Source: Cycas panzhihuaensis (taxonomy: Eukaryota > Cycadophyta). From it: a stretch of DNA of 64,000 nucleotides. Shown here one piece after another: positions 46,833-58,879 of the stretch. The notes beneath the pieces were generated by a model, which ran no database searches, had not been told where the DNA came from, and saw nothing but the letters and a program-made list of their open reading frames with translations. The stretch spans positions 105,407,741 to 105,471,740 of the forward strand of contig CM041465.1 of NCBI GenBank assembly GCA_023213395.1, given 5' to 3'. A program made the translations under genes and the position numbers. Position 1 is the first letter of the stretch, and each line of letters begins with the position of its first letter.

Positions 46833-47329
46833 TGTTTTCCAGCTACTGGGAATGGACTTGAGACACATCGACTCAGGTACGTTCAGGTATATGTTCTCGC
46901 TTCTCCCTGCTCTTGTTTGGATGAGATTATTTAGCGTAGACTACTTGACATATGCGTGCCTGCCTGCATTACTTCTTTGCCTGATCATAGTGCATGTACT
47001 TACAGCACACTTTCAGCCTATGATGACTCATGATGGGGGCATTCCTCAACGAATGCTACACCCCATATGGTGCACAACCACCCACTCTGTCTCCACGACC
47101 TCTTGGGATTCTTCTGCCAGTCATGTTTGCCCATGTTACGATATTTTACTCATGTTGCGGTCTCCTCTAAGTCTAATTAATTCCTTAGTTGAGACCCATT
47201 TTACTGTTTTGGCTACTTGCCCATCATCTGGGTATTCCCCCCAGTTGTTTCAGGCTTAATTTACCCTTAGTAATAACTCCAAAACCTTTATTTCTGCTTT
47301 TTTAATATTTTTTTGCTACTGAAATGCTC
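46833..47329 (+). repeat. LTR of element F, left part
   Basis: It starts TGTTTTCC after AT-rich DNA and matches the first about 500 bp of the D/E-type LTR (GGAATGGACTTGAG, then GGGGGCATTCCTCAACGAATG). It breaks at 47329 where the end of E begins, and resumes at 63874. Because unrelated DNA precedes it, it is a 5' or solo LTR. Confidence 0.8.
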
Positions 47330-49873
47330 GCTACAGGGTGGTGTCCTTACGTTTAGCAAAAAGGGTGTGAATATATACAATGCTGATTAAACTAGGCAGC
47401 AAGGACTTCACCCCACAGGGCGTCCATGTGCCAGAGTGCAGATTCAGAACTGTAAGGTGCCTAGTTGCTTCCAGGTAGCCGTGCAAAGCAAGGCCTTCCT
47501 ACCCCTCGGATGGCCAGGAAGAGGAGAAAGCACCTTGCGCATTGCGTCTTCTCAAGGTAATGAGAAGGCAACAAATGGAAGGGTAGCTAACTAGTGTACA
47601 GACAAATGTAAAAAGGGGGGGGTGCAATGAGGGTAACTCAAATGCAATGTAAACAATCTAACTACGTTATGCTACGCTAGCCAAAGCAAGAAATAATGTA
47701 AAAATAAGTGCACTTTTTCTTTTCCCCTTTTTAATCTTTTACAAGTTTCTAACTACACAAGCAGATGTATAAAAAGCGATGATGTAAAAGGGATATGCAG
47801 GGAACAAGGAGAATTCCTGCATCTGGTGCCTAAATAGAGTGTTGCTCATCCCTTTGAGTCCCGCTCCTTTCTACTCTATTCGTCGTGCATGCGATGCCGA
47901 TCGGTGGTAGTTGCCAGAAGCAATGGAAGAGGGGCTTACTTAGCTCCCCTTAATCATGCAAAAGCAAATAAACGGAAAAGAAATGAAAGCGTGAAACAAA
48001 AAAAGAAATGTACCACAGGGGGAACTAACCTGTAATGGGTTTGTTCCATGTACTGCTCCACTAACGTGAGATCCTGCAAACAAGTGAGGAGAATACCTTC
48101 CTCTTGGAAGAGAGGCCACGAAATGTACAAAAGATATGTACTAAAATCAAATGGAACTAAAATCTATACTAAGCATCAATATGTAGCCAAGTAAAATAGC
48201 GATATGCAATAAAGACTCTCACTACCATACACCACAAAGACATCCAAAAGGAAAAAGAGTATAGCCTCAGGATGGCTAACTCACCCACGAAGGACCTCCA
48301 TGGGACTCGGGAAGGAGAAACGGGTTGACAACAAGGTCGTAGAGCAATAAGCAGTAACAAAGAAGGGAATAATGGAAAGATTTGGGGCTTAGATAGGGCC
48401 CAATACCGATAGATGGGGCTTCTGGAAATGGCGTGGCAATGGGTTGCCTGCGCTAACTTGAACACCACAACTAGATTTCCTAAACTCCCTTAACCTATTT
48501 CTTAAGAAAGCACTAATAGCAAAGGGAAAGAGGATAAGGGACGGAACCCTTGGGGAGAAGGGTAGCAATGGGGGATGGAAACCAGCCTATCTCCCTAAAA
48601 TCCTCTTATGTTGCTCCTTTACAATGGCCAACCAACGAAGGGGTGAAAGGGATGGTTTAAAGAAAACAGTGAGGCCTCAAAAGAAAATGGGAATAGCACC
48701 AATCTAGTACAACAACATAAAGAAAACTAGACAAACTAGGATTTCATTCATCAACACACAAAAGAAATAAGAACAAAATAGATTGCAAGTAGGAATAAAG
48801 AATACCTTGTTGGAGGAGAGTCAAGCATGCGTTTTGCTGTTAGGAAACAGCAGCAATAACTAGTGTATAAGGGCTGATAATCATAGGTTTTTGTAAGAGT
48901 GAAGTGAGGAAAAATCCTTGCAAACTTGGAGCCTTGGAAGTTGGCCCTTTGGAGAAGCTTTTTGGAGGAAGTTTCCTTTGGAACCTTGAGCACTTGCAAA
49001 GAGGTATGAGGCTTGCTGGTGAGAGCTATAGGGGGTAGTAATAGCCCTGCAAATTCAGCTGGTAACAGTCCTTCTCTTCTGTGACAAGTTCTTGTGCATG
49101 TAGATAGTATCTTTCTCTGTATGTTTTTAGGTGAAAAGTCAGAAAAATGGCAAAAAGATCCTGAGAATGGAGAGCAAAATCCCCTTTATCCCCCAATTCA
49201 CTACAGGTGAATGTTGGGGGTGTCAGGGCGACTCGAATCGATCAATGCCATGTGGCAGTTCCACAAAAAAAACAGAAACTGTCACGTGGTTCTCTTTTTT
49301 TTTAATTTCAAATAGTCGTACCGTGGTAAACTCTGTGGTATCAAGAAGAAAGACCGCAGATCGCTAAGTTTACGCAGATTAGACCGAAACAAAAAAGAGA
49401 AAAATGAGCAAAAACATAAGGTTTTGAAGTAAAAATTAAGACCAAAAAATAAGCTGGAACGGCTGGAGGAATGCCCAAGTAATGGGCAAGTAGCCAAAGT
49501 AATGAAATGAGTCACAACTAAGGATTAAATCAGGCTTAGGAGGGACTGCAACGTGAGTAACATGTTGTAACAGGAGCAAACAAGACTGACAGAAACATCC
49601 CGGGAGACCGTGGAGACAAAGTAGGTGGATGTGCACCATACGGGGTGTAGCATTCGCTGAGGAATACCCCTGTTGTGAGTTGTCATAGGCTAATGGTGTG
49701 CCGTAGGCACATGCATAATGAGCAAGTAGAGAAGCAATGCATGCAAGCAGGCATATGTCAAGCAATCTATGCTAAATAATCTTAATCAAGCATGGGTAAG
49801 AAAAAGTGAGAATGTATACCTGAACATACCTGCGTCGATGAGTCTCGAGTCCATTCCTAGTAGCTGGAAAACA
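47330..49873 (-). repeat. 3' LTR of element E
   Basis: 2544 bp. On the minus strand it runs from TGTTTTCC (49873) to GCATTTCA (47330). The GGTAC cluster is at about 49315-49370. No genes inside. Confidence 0.9.
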
Positions 49874-50239
49874 CTGTCCCCTTGGCAGCAAAGCCTCACT
49901 GCTTGGAAGCATAACGTGATGGTGAATGCTGACAATCAAAGATATGAGTAGCACATGCATATATATATATATATATAAGTAATAATGAGCAGCACATGGA
50001 CCAAGGGCATAGGCGAGTGTTGTGGCAGAACACGTGGATAAGGGAGACAGAGACGAGGACAACGTAGAGGCTGCCTATGCGTCATCTAAGCATCGACCTG
50101 TAAATGAAATAAGCAAGAAAAATAGGATGCCCCCCCATTGCTGAAGTGCGATATGAAGTAGGAGGGTATCCAGCAAATAGAGCAAGCACATCTAACTAAT
50201 AGCAACTAGAGACTCGGGCATAGGCTGGCCAAGCAAGCC
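49874..50239 (-). other. Polypurine tract and LTR-aRNH spacer of E
   Basis: On the minus strand CCAAGGGGACAG (49874-49885) abuts the 3' LTR. A TA run lies at about 49959-49977. Otherwise non-coding. Confidence 0.65.
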
Positions 50240-50662
50240 TCAGGGGCAGTCGTCTAGAAGAGGGAGGCGATGCTCAAGGATGAGGCTGACGAGACTGTCG
50301 GCCTTAGCATTGAGGTCCCTAGGGATATGCTAAATATCCACTGATGAGAAATGAGCCAGAAGAGACCTGGCAGCAGACGCGAGGGTTCTTAGGTGAGGGC
50401 ATCGCACCTGGTAGACCTGGGTGAGATGGAACACCATAACCTGAGAATCGCAAAGCAACACGATAGACCCGTGATGGAAATGGAGAGCATCGGTAAGGAC
50501 TTCAATAACGGCCATATACTCAGCTTCATTATTCGTTGCCTCAGGAAGGAAGACTCAGGAACGCAGGTAGTCGTGTCCAGAGGGGCTGCGAAGAATTCAT
50601 GCAGCGGCGGAAGGTCCGAGGTTGCTGTGACTTCTACCATCGGTAAAAATAAAAAGGAACAT
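50240..50662 (-). pseudogene. Second RNase H (aRNH) of E
   Basis: A 141-codon frame (stop included) with no frameshift. It starts MFLFIFTDGRS with the first Asp. The Glu is in TNNEAEYMAVIEVL, the third Asp in CDSQVMV and the late Asp in NAKADSLV. Three stops interrupt it, two TGA in the first third and one TAG near the end, all explicable by single transitions. Position relative to the antisense gene and LTR is as in D. Confidence 0.85.
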
Positions 50663-51184
50663 GTCAGGATACTAAGCTTTGGTAAACAAATAGTGATGAA
50701 AGTAAAAAGAAAGACTCGAATGGCGAGCAAAAAAGTGGCCAAGAAGGGTAGGAGGACCTAGCAATGAGGTTACCTGAAAATGAGAGTGAGCAATCCAGCC
50801 ACTGGCTGAGAGTGGGCAGAGAAAAGACACCCTAGAGCGCCAAAGGTTGCTTTGGGAAGCAAAACATGCCCCCGGATGGAGGAGCATTCCCTTTGGAGAC
50901 CCCAGGGGAGAAAAAGGGCTGCAGAAACAAGTCCAGGGTAGCGAAATGAGCCAGAGTATAAACTCGGGCATGCACGAGAGTAGCACACAAAACGATGCAA
51001 AAGGGCCCTGGCGAAAATGTGATAATAAGGTGCCATAAATGCCCTTGCAAGGAAGGATAAAAAGGGCATCAATAGAGCACAACAGGCGACAAGGCCAGAA
51101 GGCAAAGGCTATCAGGGAAACGAGACGGTCCCAATGACTATCACAAGGTCAGAAATGGAAGAAGTGCCCATCAAGGCCCCCGCC
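50663..51184. other. Spacer between aRNH and antisense promoter of E
   Basis: No coding sequence recognised. On the minus strand TTTACCAAAG just before the aRNH ATG (about 50680-50690) parallels the acceptor-like sites of other copies. Confidence 0.45.
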
Positions 51185-51191
51185 TATATAA
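51185..51191 (+). promoter_or_regulatory. TATA box of antisense gene, E
   Basis: TATATAA preceded by GGCCCCCGCC, 185 nt upstream of the exon 1 donor at 51376. Confidence 0.6.
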
Positions 51192-51214
51192 GGAAAATGA
51201 ATGAAAATTTGATT

Positions 51215-53800
51215 CATTTTCACCAGCTCTCATGTGAGACCAGAGCCATTCCCTTATGATGCAGAGCAACACCCAACTTCGGAGGCACACAGGAGATGAT
51301 TCGACCATTGGATCTGAGCATAGCAAGAGCCATTACGACCAGAGAGATGAGATGGTGACGGTCAGGCCAGACCCAGTGAGTGGATCTCTTGAAACCTATC
51401 CCATTTCAAAGTTTAAAGTTTGTTACTTTTTAGTTAATTTAATACATTTTTTATGCCCCTTATGGGCAATTGGATGCCTCTCAGAGTCTAAATTAGACCC
51501 AGAAAGAGGCAGGGTCCTGGGCACTAGGAAGCCCTGGTCCCCGTGGGCCCCACGGGGTTCCACCACAAAAATTTTAAGATTTTTTAGGCAGAAACCCCCT
51601 TTTTTAGGGGGGTTGCTGTTCGTACCATGGCCAAGATCACGGCACCGCGATCTTAGAAGCGGGATCACTACAGGAAGTTGATCGCTATGGGACCCATTCT
51701 AAATTTAGTGGTACCGCTAAATTTAGTGTAGTACACAGGCAGAAAACCAAAAAAAATAAAAGAGAGGCCAAATAGCTCCTAAAATCCAGGCAGGAAAGTC
51801 AGAAAGAAAGCTAGGAGCATAGATGACTGCTAGGAGGCTGACCTTGACTAATTTTTCATGATTGCAAGCAGTTATCACGGTGGACAACCGTGAGAACATA
51901 GGCATGCCCATACTGAGCTATATAGAGATGGCGTCCTAAGAGGACAGGGCGACTCTGAAGAGGTGTAGCCTATACAAGGCCCTTAAGACACCTTAGTTCA
52001 TGTTAGACCAGAGGCTTCTGGTTGACATCGTGTCATACTGGGACAGGAGGAAGTATATATTTCACCTACCTCAGATAGGTGATATCACTATTACCCTAGG
52101 GGATATCAGGCAGATTCTGGGAGTTCCAATGACAAGGAGGCCAGTGAGGCTGGGAGCGTTGCCTAGCACCGAGGCAGCACACAGAGAGGTGGCCCAGTTT
52201 TTCATAGGGACCGACAGGTGGGAGTGGAGGGGAGTTGCCCTCCAGATTATGCTTATGGTGCGGATTCCTCAGGTGAGGAAGCTAATCGTACTATGCATTC
52301 TATTCCAGATTTCCTAGAAACAGAACTACAGGGAGATCCCTAGAGGCTGAGTGGATGCAGTGCACCAGTGCAAGGCTAGCGAGAGGATGGATTGGGCTAC
52401 CCTAGTTATGGTGAACCTCGTCGTACAGCTAGACACCATCTGAAGATCTGGCAGGGGAGGATTCTATTATAGCACGCTATTGCAGTGCTGGTTTTTTGAC
52501 CATTTTGCGGTAGTGGCACCGGCAAGGGGGCCATACCCCATACCAGAGTAGGCCCCGATGGTCCACAGATGGCAGACGCAGCTCCGAGGGACAAAGGATC
52601 AGGCGCATATCCATCAGTCAGTAGATGTGACGTCACTCGACCTCCTCACTTTGACAGACTATACAGCAGAGCCATACAAGGCAGTGAGGTGGGAGAGTGA
52701 CGATGGAGCGGACGGAGCAGGAGTGCCCATCGATGACGATGACAGCGATGGCGATAGCGATAATGATAGTGATGATGGGGGAGATGGGGCTAGCCCATCA
52801 CGACCTGTAGGAGAGGCAGGTCCATCACGATCAGTAGGAGGAGCAGTAGGACCATCTGGGACTGCCGGAGGAGGGGCAGGCCCATCAGGAGCCGCTGAGG
52901 AGAGCAGGAGGCTAGAGACCAGGGCCCATAGATTACGGATCATGAGGAGATCCGGAGAGGCGAGGGTCAAGCCAGTCCCTACTAGGAGCGAGGCTGAGGC
53001 AGAGGAGGTACCTAAGGATGAGGTACCTGCAACTGGCGGAGGGCCAGGAGACGAGAATGTCGCCCGAGCGGAGGAGCCAGTGGCCATGGCAAGTGAGACC
53101 TAATCGTTTCCTTAGTCGTTTGACATTTAGATAGATACTTGGTTTTATTTTATCATGGTATGCAGTGAGGATATACACTGACACATGGCACGTTGCATTG
53201 GCAGGTGTAGTAGAGGTCCAGAGACTAGTGGAGGCCATGGTGAGGGAGATGTTCCCTCATGTTTACGCAGAGGGGTAACCGCCCATCTAGGCGGAGGATG
53301 CGCATAGGTCGACAGGAGCCCATATACAGGCATTTGCCCCACTGGCGAGGGTGAGAGACATCTGGGCTACAGAGTCCCAGGAACACATGACATTTAGGGG
53401 GCAGCTGCAACGAGAGCTTGATGCAACCAGGGGCGAGCGAGATGAGCTACATAGACGAGTCTAGGCCTTAGAGGCTCAGAGTAGAGCAGGGGGAGATGCG
53501 AAGAGTAGGGTCCACATACCGGTACTAGAGGAGCACCTCAAGGTGATAAAGGAGGGGCTCCGAGGAGAGAGGGATCGTATCCAGGCCCGATACGATCAGC
53601 TGGTGGCGTAGATAGCCTCGAGGTCAAGCAGGAGCCAGACCTACACACACACAGCGGCTATGACCATGAGATAACCTCAGGATGAGGGGAGCGAGGCAGG
53701 CAGCTCGTGGAGGCCCAGGAGGAGCCTCAGAGGGATGTGGTCCCTAGGAGAGGGATAACACAGACTAGGGGATAGCACCCTAGGATCAGGACAACAGTAG
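51215..53800 (+). pseudogene. Antisense PMD gene of E (three exons)
   Basis: The clearest model of the antisense gene, read on the plus strand because E is inverted. Exon 1 (about 51215-51375) ends with ATG and eight codons (MVTVRPDP). Intron 1 (51376-51867) has a GTGAGT donor, but its acceptor AG aligned to D is mutated to AA (51866-51867). Exon 2 is 51868-53092 (408 codons plus one base). Intron 2 is 53093-53204 (GTGAGA to TTGGCAG, phase 1). Exon 3 is 53205-53800. The frame is continuous for 614 codons without an indel, but about 12 stops interrupt it, all explicable as CAA/CAG/CGA/TGG transitions. Order: plant mobile domain (FHLPQIGDITITLGDI near 52060), acidic Asp-rich run (52731-52780), Pro/Gly/Ser linker, and a Glu/Arg-rich, probably coiled-coil tail. 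Confidence 0.85.
51701..51724. repeat. GGTACC palindrome in intron 1 of E
   Basis: Same 24-bp palindrome as in D with one mismatch (TAGTGG against CCGCTA). Confidence 0.75.
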
Positions 53801-54477
53801 CATATGAGATGTATATTTGATTTTGACAGGAAAGCATGGGCCTCGAGGGGGTCATATGTAGGCTTACATGATTGTACCCCCCCTACAAGGATCCCAGCTT
53901 CCTACATGCATGATGAACCATGACATTTTTTGATATATATATATATACATACGGAGTAATTAGAACCCCATTTTGATATGAAATGTTATGTATCATGTAT
54001 GATAAAGATAGCATGTATGTTTTGCTTTGTATGTTGTAAATGTTACAAATGTCCTGATGTAAATATGCTTTGTTGTAAGTATTTTGTTGTAATATGCATG
54101 TATTTCCTTCCATGTATGGCTATATGTTTAATAGGAGCACACACATCCACCGTAAGTAGAGGTGATTGAGAGGTGTGAGGTTAGAAATAGAGCGACATGC
54201 ATATCCACAAAGGAGCATAGTGGAATATGCGAAGCAAACAACAAGAAGGAGAGGGAAATGATGATACTCTAAGGCGTCGTCCTAATTGGGGAATGCCCAA
54301 ATAGGAGGACATAGGTTCCCGAGAGTATACGAGAACGTGGGTTCTGTGGGAGGAACCGGAAGAAAAAGTGAAAATCCATCTTAAATTGCCATTCTACCCA
54401 TGGTTGGGAGGAATGGGAACAATTTAAAATGGTAGTTTAGGCTCGTTTCGGATCAACGCAAAGAAAAAGCAGAAGGA
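53801..54477. other. 3' flank of antisense gene, E
   Basis: Non-coding. On the plus strand it holds TTTGACAG at about 53820-53827 (a possible further acceptor) and a stretch of TGTAAAT, TTGTAAG and TTGTAAT at 54030-54095, typical of plant polyadenylation signals. It has a TA run at 53933-53947. No ORF of interest. Confidence 0.45.
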
Positions 54478-55700
54478 TCATGCGTAAAACTTCTTGAGGA
54501 ATTTCCTGTTGACTGCTTTCTCAAATTCTAGGCCTTCTAAGGTGGCGATCCTGTAGGCGCCATTATCGAGGCTTTCGAGAGCAACGAAGGGGCCTACCCA
54601 TTTGGGCCCGAATTTGGCCAAGTGATCATAAAGGTATTCCAATTTGAGGACATGGTCCCCAGGGCACAGAGGACGAGCACGAAGACGTTTGTCATATGTC
54701 CTTTGTAAGCAGGCTTTCGAAGCGAGATTCACTTGGTAAGCCATTAAGCGCCTCTCATCCAGGGCTTCGAGGTCCAGGAGGTGAGCCTGGTGAATAGACT
54801 CCTCGTCAATGAGGCCTCGACGGGAAACCCGTAGAGAGGGGATCTCCACTTCCAGTGGAAGCACTACCTCGGTTCCGTAGACTAACAAGAATGGGGTCAT
54901 TCCAGTAGCTATGCAGATGGAAGTATGATAAGCCCATAGGGTGGAAGGGAGTTAGATGTGCCAATCCCTTTGAGACTAGGCAATGGTCTTCTTTAGAATG
55001 CTGACGAGCATTTTATTGAAAGATTCAACTTGCCCGTTTGCTTGGGGGTAATAAGGGGATGATGTCTTATGCGAGATTTTAAATTTCTCGCATAGCTCGT
55101 CCATTTTCTTATTACAAAAGGAAGTTTCATTATCCGTAATCAGGATGTCTGGAATCCTGAAACGACAAATAATATGCTGGTAGACGAAGGTCGCTATCGT
55201 CTTACCAGGCGTAGTGGACAGGGGGATTACCTTTTCCCATTTAGTATAGTATTCGGTAGCAGTTAAGATATATTTATATTGGGTAGAAGATGGTAGCAAT
55301 ATAGCCCCAATGAGTTACAAGCCCCATTGAGAAAAGGGCCACGGAGACACGATAGGGTGCAACGCCTCATAAGGTATGTGAGAGACATTGGCGTGCTCCT
55401 GACATCACCGACATCTAAGGGCACAGGCGTGGGCGTCCTTGAACAAGGACGGCTAGTAATAACCCATGCAGAGGATCCTTTAGGCCATGGATTAGCCCCT
55501 AAAGTGGCCCCCATAAATGCCATGATGGCACTCGCGGAGTATTTGGTCTGCTTCGTTAGGAGCGACGTAGCGAAGCAGGATCCCGTTGAAGGATCTCTTA
55601 TACAACACTTCGTCCACAAGGAAGTGTTGCCTAGCGGTGGCGCAGATGCGTGACCTAACCTTGTTACTGGCTTTAGGGCGATATTCTTGCTGAGTCAGAT
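54478..55700 (-). pseudogene. Integrase of E
   Basis: Zinc-binding part ECHHGIYGGHF ends the 55492-56148 frame. The catalytic core is at 54976-55299 with TDN (second Asp) and VESFNK (Glu). The codon of the first catalytic Asp (WGLDLIG in D) is a TAA stop here. The C-terminal 140 codons (54478-54900) are open and end KFLKKFYA. A frameshift falls between zinc-binding and core segments. Confidence 0.85.
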
Positions 55701-57481
55701 ATTGCACAATGTCGCCATACCACTCGCTATCTGTGAGTGGGTGAGGAGAAGCATCTTGGACAGTCATAATAGACTCGTCCAGGAAAGAGTCATCAACAGG
55801 AATGCTGCTCGCATTAGGAATGGTAGCATCAGCTAGTTGCTCTACTACTATCATTCCCTTCTTTGACTTCTTGTTAATGACTTGCAAGTCAAACTCTTGA
55901 AGCAGGATGGCCCAACGACCTTCCCTACCCCTCAAGTCTGAATGAGTAAGCAAGTAACGCAAGGGATCGGATTGAACGATCACCTTGGTTGTATTGCCGA
56001 GTAAGTAATGCCTAAACTTCTTGGTCGCACGGACCAAGGAGAGGTATTCCTTTTCAGCGGGAGGGTAGTTTAATTCAATGGCAACAAGAGTGTGGCTAAT
56101 GAAATAAATAGCCCTCTCGGTTCCCGAATCGTCCTCCTGTGCATGCATTGCGCCTGAGGATTAAATCGATTCTTGAGGTGTCTGTAATAAAGGGTCTATC
56201 AAAGTGAGGAGGCGCGAGCGTAAGGGCAGAAACGAGAGCTTCCTTGAGTCTTACGAAGGCCTTTTGGGTCTTGTCTGACCAAACAAAAGGGGCTCCTTTC
56301 TTCAATAGGTTCGTAAGAGGCTTGACATTTATGGCAAAATTTGCCAAGAAATGCCTCAAAAAACCAAGCCTACCTAGAAATGACTTAATTTGTCGTTGGG
56401 TCCTAGGCGGCAGCATGTCAAGGATTGTCTTGACTTTTTCTAGATCAATTTGGATTCCTTGTTAGGACACGAGGAAACCCAAGAGTTTGCCTAAAGTGAC
56501 AACAAATACACATTTGAGCAGGTTTAGGTTGACGTGATACTTGCGGTATCTAGTAAAGATGGCACGCAAGTCAGAGGGATGATGGGCTCTGGTACGTGAA
56601 AGGCCCATCATATCATCCATGAAGACCTCCAACATATTGTTGATGAGGTTATGAAAGATGAAATACATGGCCCTTTGATAAGTAGCCCCTGCATTCTTGA
56701 GACCAAAGGGCATTGCCTTGTAGGCAAAGGTACCCCATGGCGTAGTGAAGGCCGTCTTATGGTAGTCTTCAGGAGAAATCTGAATTTGGTTATAGCAGGA
56801 GAAGCCATCCATTAAGGACATAACTTTGAATCCAGTCGTATGATCAATTATTTGATCAATGAAGGGAAGATGAAAGTTGTCCTTAGGACAAGCGTTATTT
56901 ATGTTGCGGAAGTCAACACAAATGTAAATGGTCCTATTCTTTTTGGCAATAGGAACGATATTCGATACCCACTTAGGGTAATCGATCGAAGAAATGAGTC
57001 CTATGTCTAGAAGCTTCTCAACCTCCATCTTAACGGCAACTGAAAGCTTCAAGTGAAGGGGATGCTACTTCTGACGCAAAGGGTGAGCGTCAGGAATGGT
57101 CATAAGGTTATGCATGACAATGGAGGGGTCAATCCCCTTCATGTCAGAGTAGTCCCATGCGAATACATCGCAAAATTCCCAGAACAGGAGGGAGTATTCC
57201 CTCACTTCGTCAGGAGTACATTCTGCTCCTACCTTAATGATCTTATCTGGGGCAAGGACTATGTCCTGAGTCACCCCCATACACATAGCATTCCCCTCCT
57301 CGAAATGGAGGGGAGCAAGATTGACAGGGAGAGATGAAACAGAAGAAGCGATTGGGTTAGCTAGCGCGGACCCAATCGCTAGGACCTTCTGGTGGCCAAG
57401 CTTATGGTGACTAAGAGGTAAACTGGGTGTGGAGCCAGCTAAGTACTCCAGCAAAGCCTCGTCATCTTCAAAGTAGTCCAC
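55701..57481 (-). pseudogene. RT and gypsy RNase H of E
   Basis: RT begins near 57300 (FAWDYSDMKGIDPSIVMH). The core is open for 196 codons (56462-57052) with YPKWVSNIVPIAKKN, and FMDD at 56612-56623. The connection (IKSFLGRLGFLRHFLANFA) is in 56096-56416. A frameshift near 56150 leads into RNase H (56148-55850: LNYPPAEKEYLSLVRATKKF, QSDPL), whose first catalytic Asp again is not recognisable. Stops: CAG to TAG near 57064 and CAA to TAA at the end of the RT core. Confidence 0.87.
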
Positions 57482-58000
57482 CCCATGGATGACCTGACTT
57501 CAAATGGACAAGGTGCAGGATAGCGTGGGAGCGATAGGACCCAGATGGCTGAAGTCGCCCATCATCCCTAAGGGACTCTAAAGGAGAGTCAGGGGGAGGT
57601 CCCTAGTAAAAAGCAAGAGGGAAACTCCCAACAACATCACCTGCAGAAGGTGATGTGATAGAAGAGCTAGGAACATGATGTCCAACATGCGCAATATCAT
57701 GTGACATATGAAAATGACCAGGCTCTATAACAAAAGGGGTCATAGGAGGAAACCTAGGATTAGGAGGATGCCCCACACTAGTGCGGAGAAACGAAACCAG
57801 ATGAGGACGATCCTCTTCCTCACTATGGGACCTGTCATCATCAAACATGGCAAGGTATCCATAACTTCCGATACCAATGGGGGTGAAACGTGTCAAATCA
57901 GGGGAAGAAGATACAGGATCTTCTTCGCGGTAAGAGGAATCAGGGATTCTAATGGAGCAGGTGGAGATATGATCAAAAGAGCATTTATTTCCCTTCATAT
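57482..58000 (-). pseudogene. Protease-RT linker of E
   Basis: Acidic and Ser/Pro-rich linker homologous to 33298-33999 of D (IPDSSYREEDPVSSSPD), mostly open within the 57603-58523 frame. No known domain. Confidence 0.65.
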
Positions 58001-58400
58001 GGCCATGGCTCGCCTGAGCAGAAGGCCTAGTTTGTTTAGCGAGTGATCGCTCGCGGGAGACAACTTTCATTTGTTCGTTATAGACAAATTTAAGTTGCCC
58101 CCAATGGATGGAACACACAGCTCCCATTTGGTCAAGCCATGGTTGACCCATAAGCAAGTTGTAATCAATGTCAACATCGAGGACGACGATGTCGATGTGT
58201 GATCTTGTCCTCGAGAGTAAGAGGTATCGAGATAGACCCCAAGGGAGTCTTCTCGCTACCATCATAACCCTGACAATGCCATGGAACAGGTTCCAAGGCG
58301 GAAATGCCAAGCTCTTGCATAATGCGCAAGGGCATGGCATTGACAGAAGAACCATTGTCCATGACAGTTCTTCGCAACGTGCAATCAGGAGTATCTGTGG
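58001..58400 (-). pseudogene. Aspartic protease of E
   Basis: Active-site motif DNGSSVNAMP at about 58330-58359 in one frame. The second half (YNLLMGQPWLDQMGAV, QLKF) is in another frame, so an indel lies near 58190. The second half returns to the gag frame, showing a compensating indel upstream. Confidence 0.8.
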
Positions 58401-58879
58401 TAGTGGTGAAAGGGAAGTTCCACTGGCATTCCCTTCCACTAGATGCGGGAAGATCTCTGGGATCGAAAGAGATGACGGGTTCACAACTTTAGGTCGTGCC
58501 CAAGGCGTGTACGGACGCGTCATTCGATCCTATAGCTTCCAAGAGGAGCGTTCGCTGCTTGAAGCAACTTCTCAAGACGTCTATGATAGACATCCTGGCA
58601 GCCACGGTGAGAAGCTCTTCGACTACGGAGAACGGCTTACCCCTCCCTGTGGGTTGGGTAAGGGCTCTTCTAAAGTTGAATCTACCGGGGCAGACAGGAA
58701 TGCTCTTGGGAAGTGTGGGAATCTCTAGAGGAACGGCTTCCAGAGGAGGATCAAGTTGCAAGGTAGATGCGGAGGCACCTGTTACCTCCTTTACGACTTG
58801 AGACTGGGTCAACGCGTAAAGGGGAGTGGTCTCAAGCATTTAGATCACCTTCTTTCCCTTGTTATAGGACCACGAAGGT

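Noticed and set aside
58168-58728. 186-codon plus-strand ORF opposite protease of E
   Set aside because: It is the antisense of the protease region. No domain and no counterpart in D.
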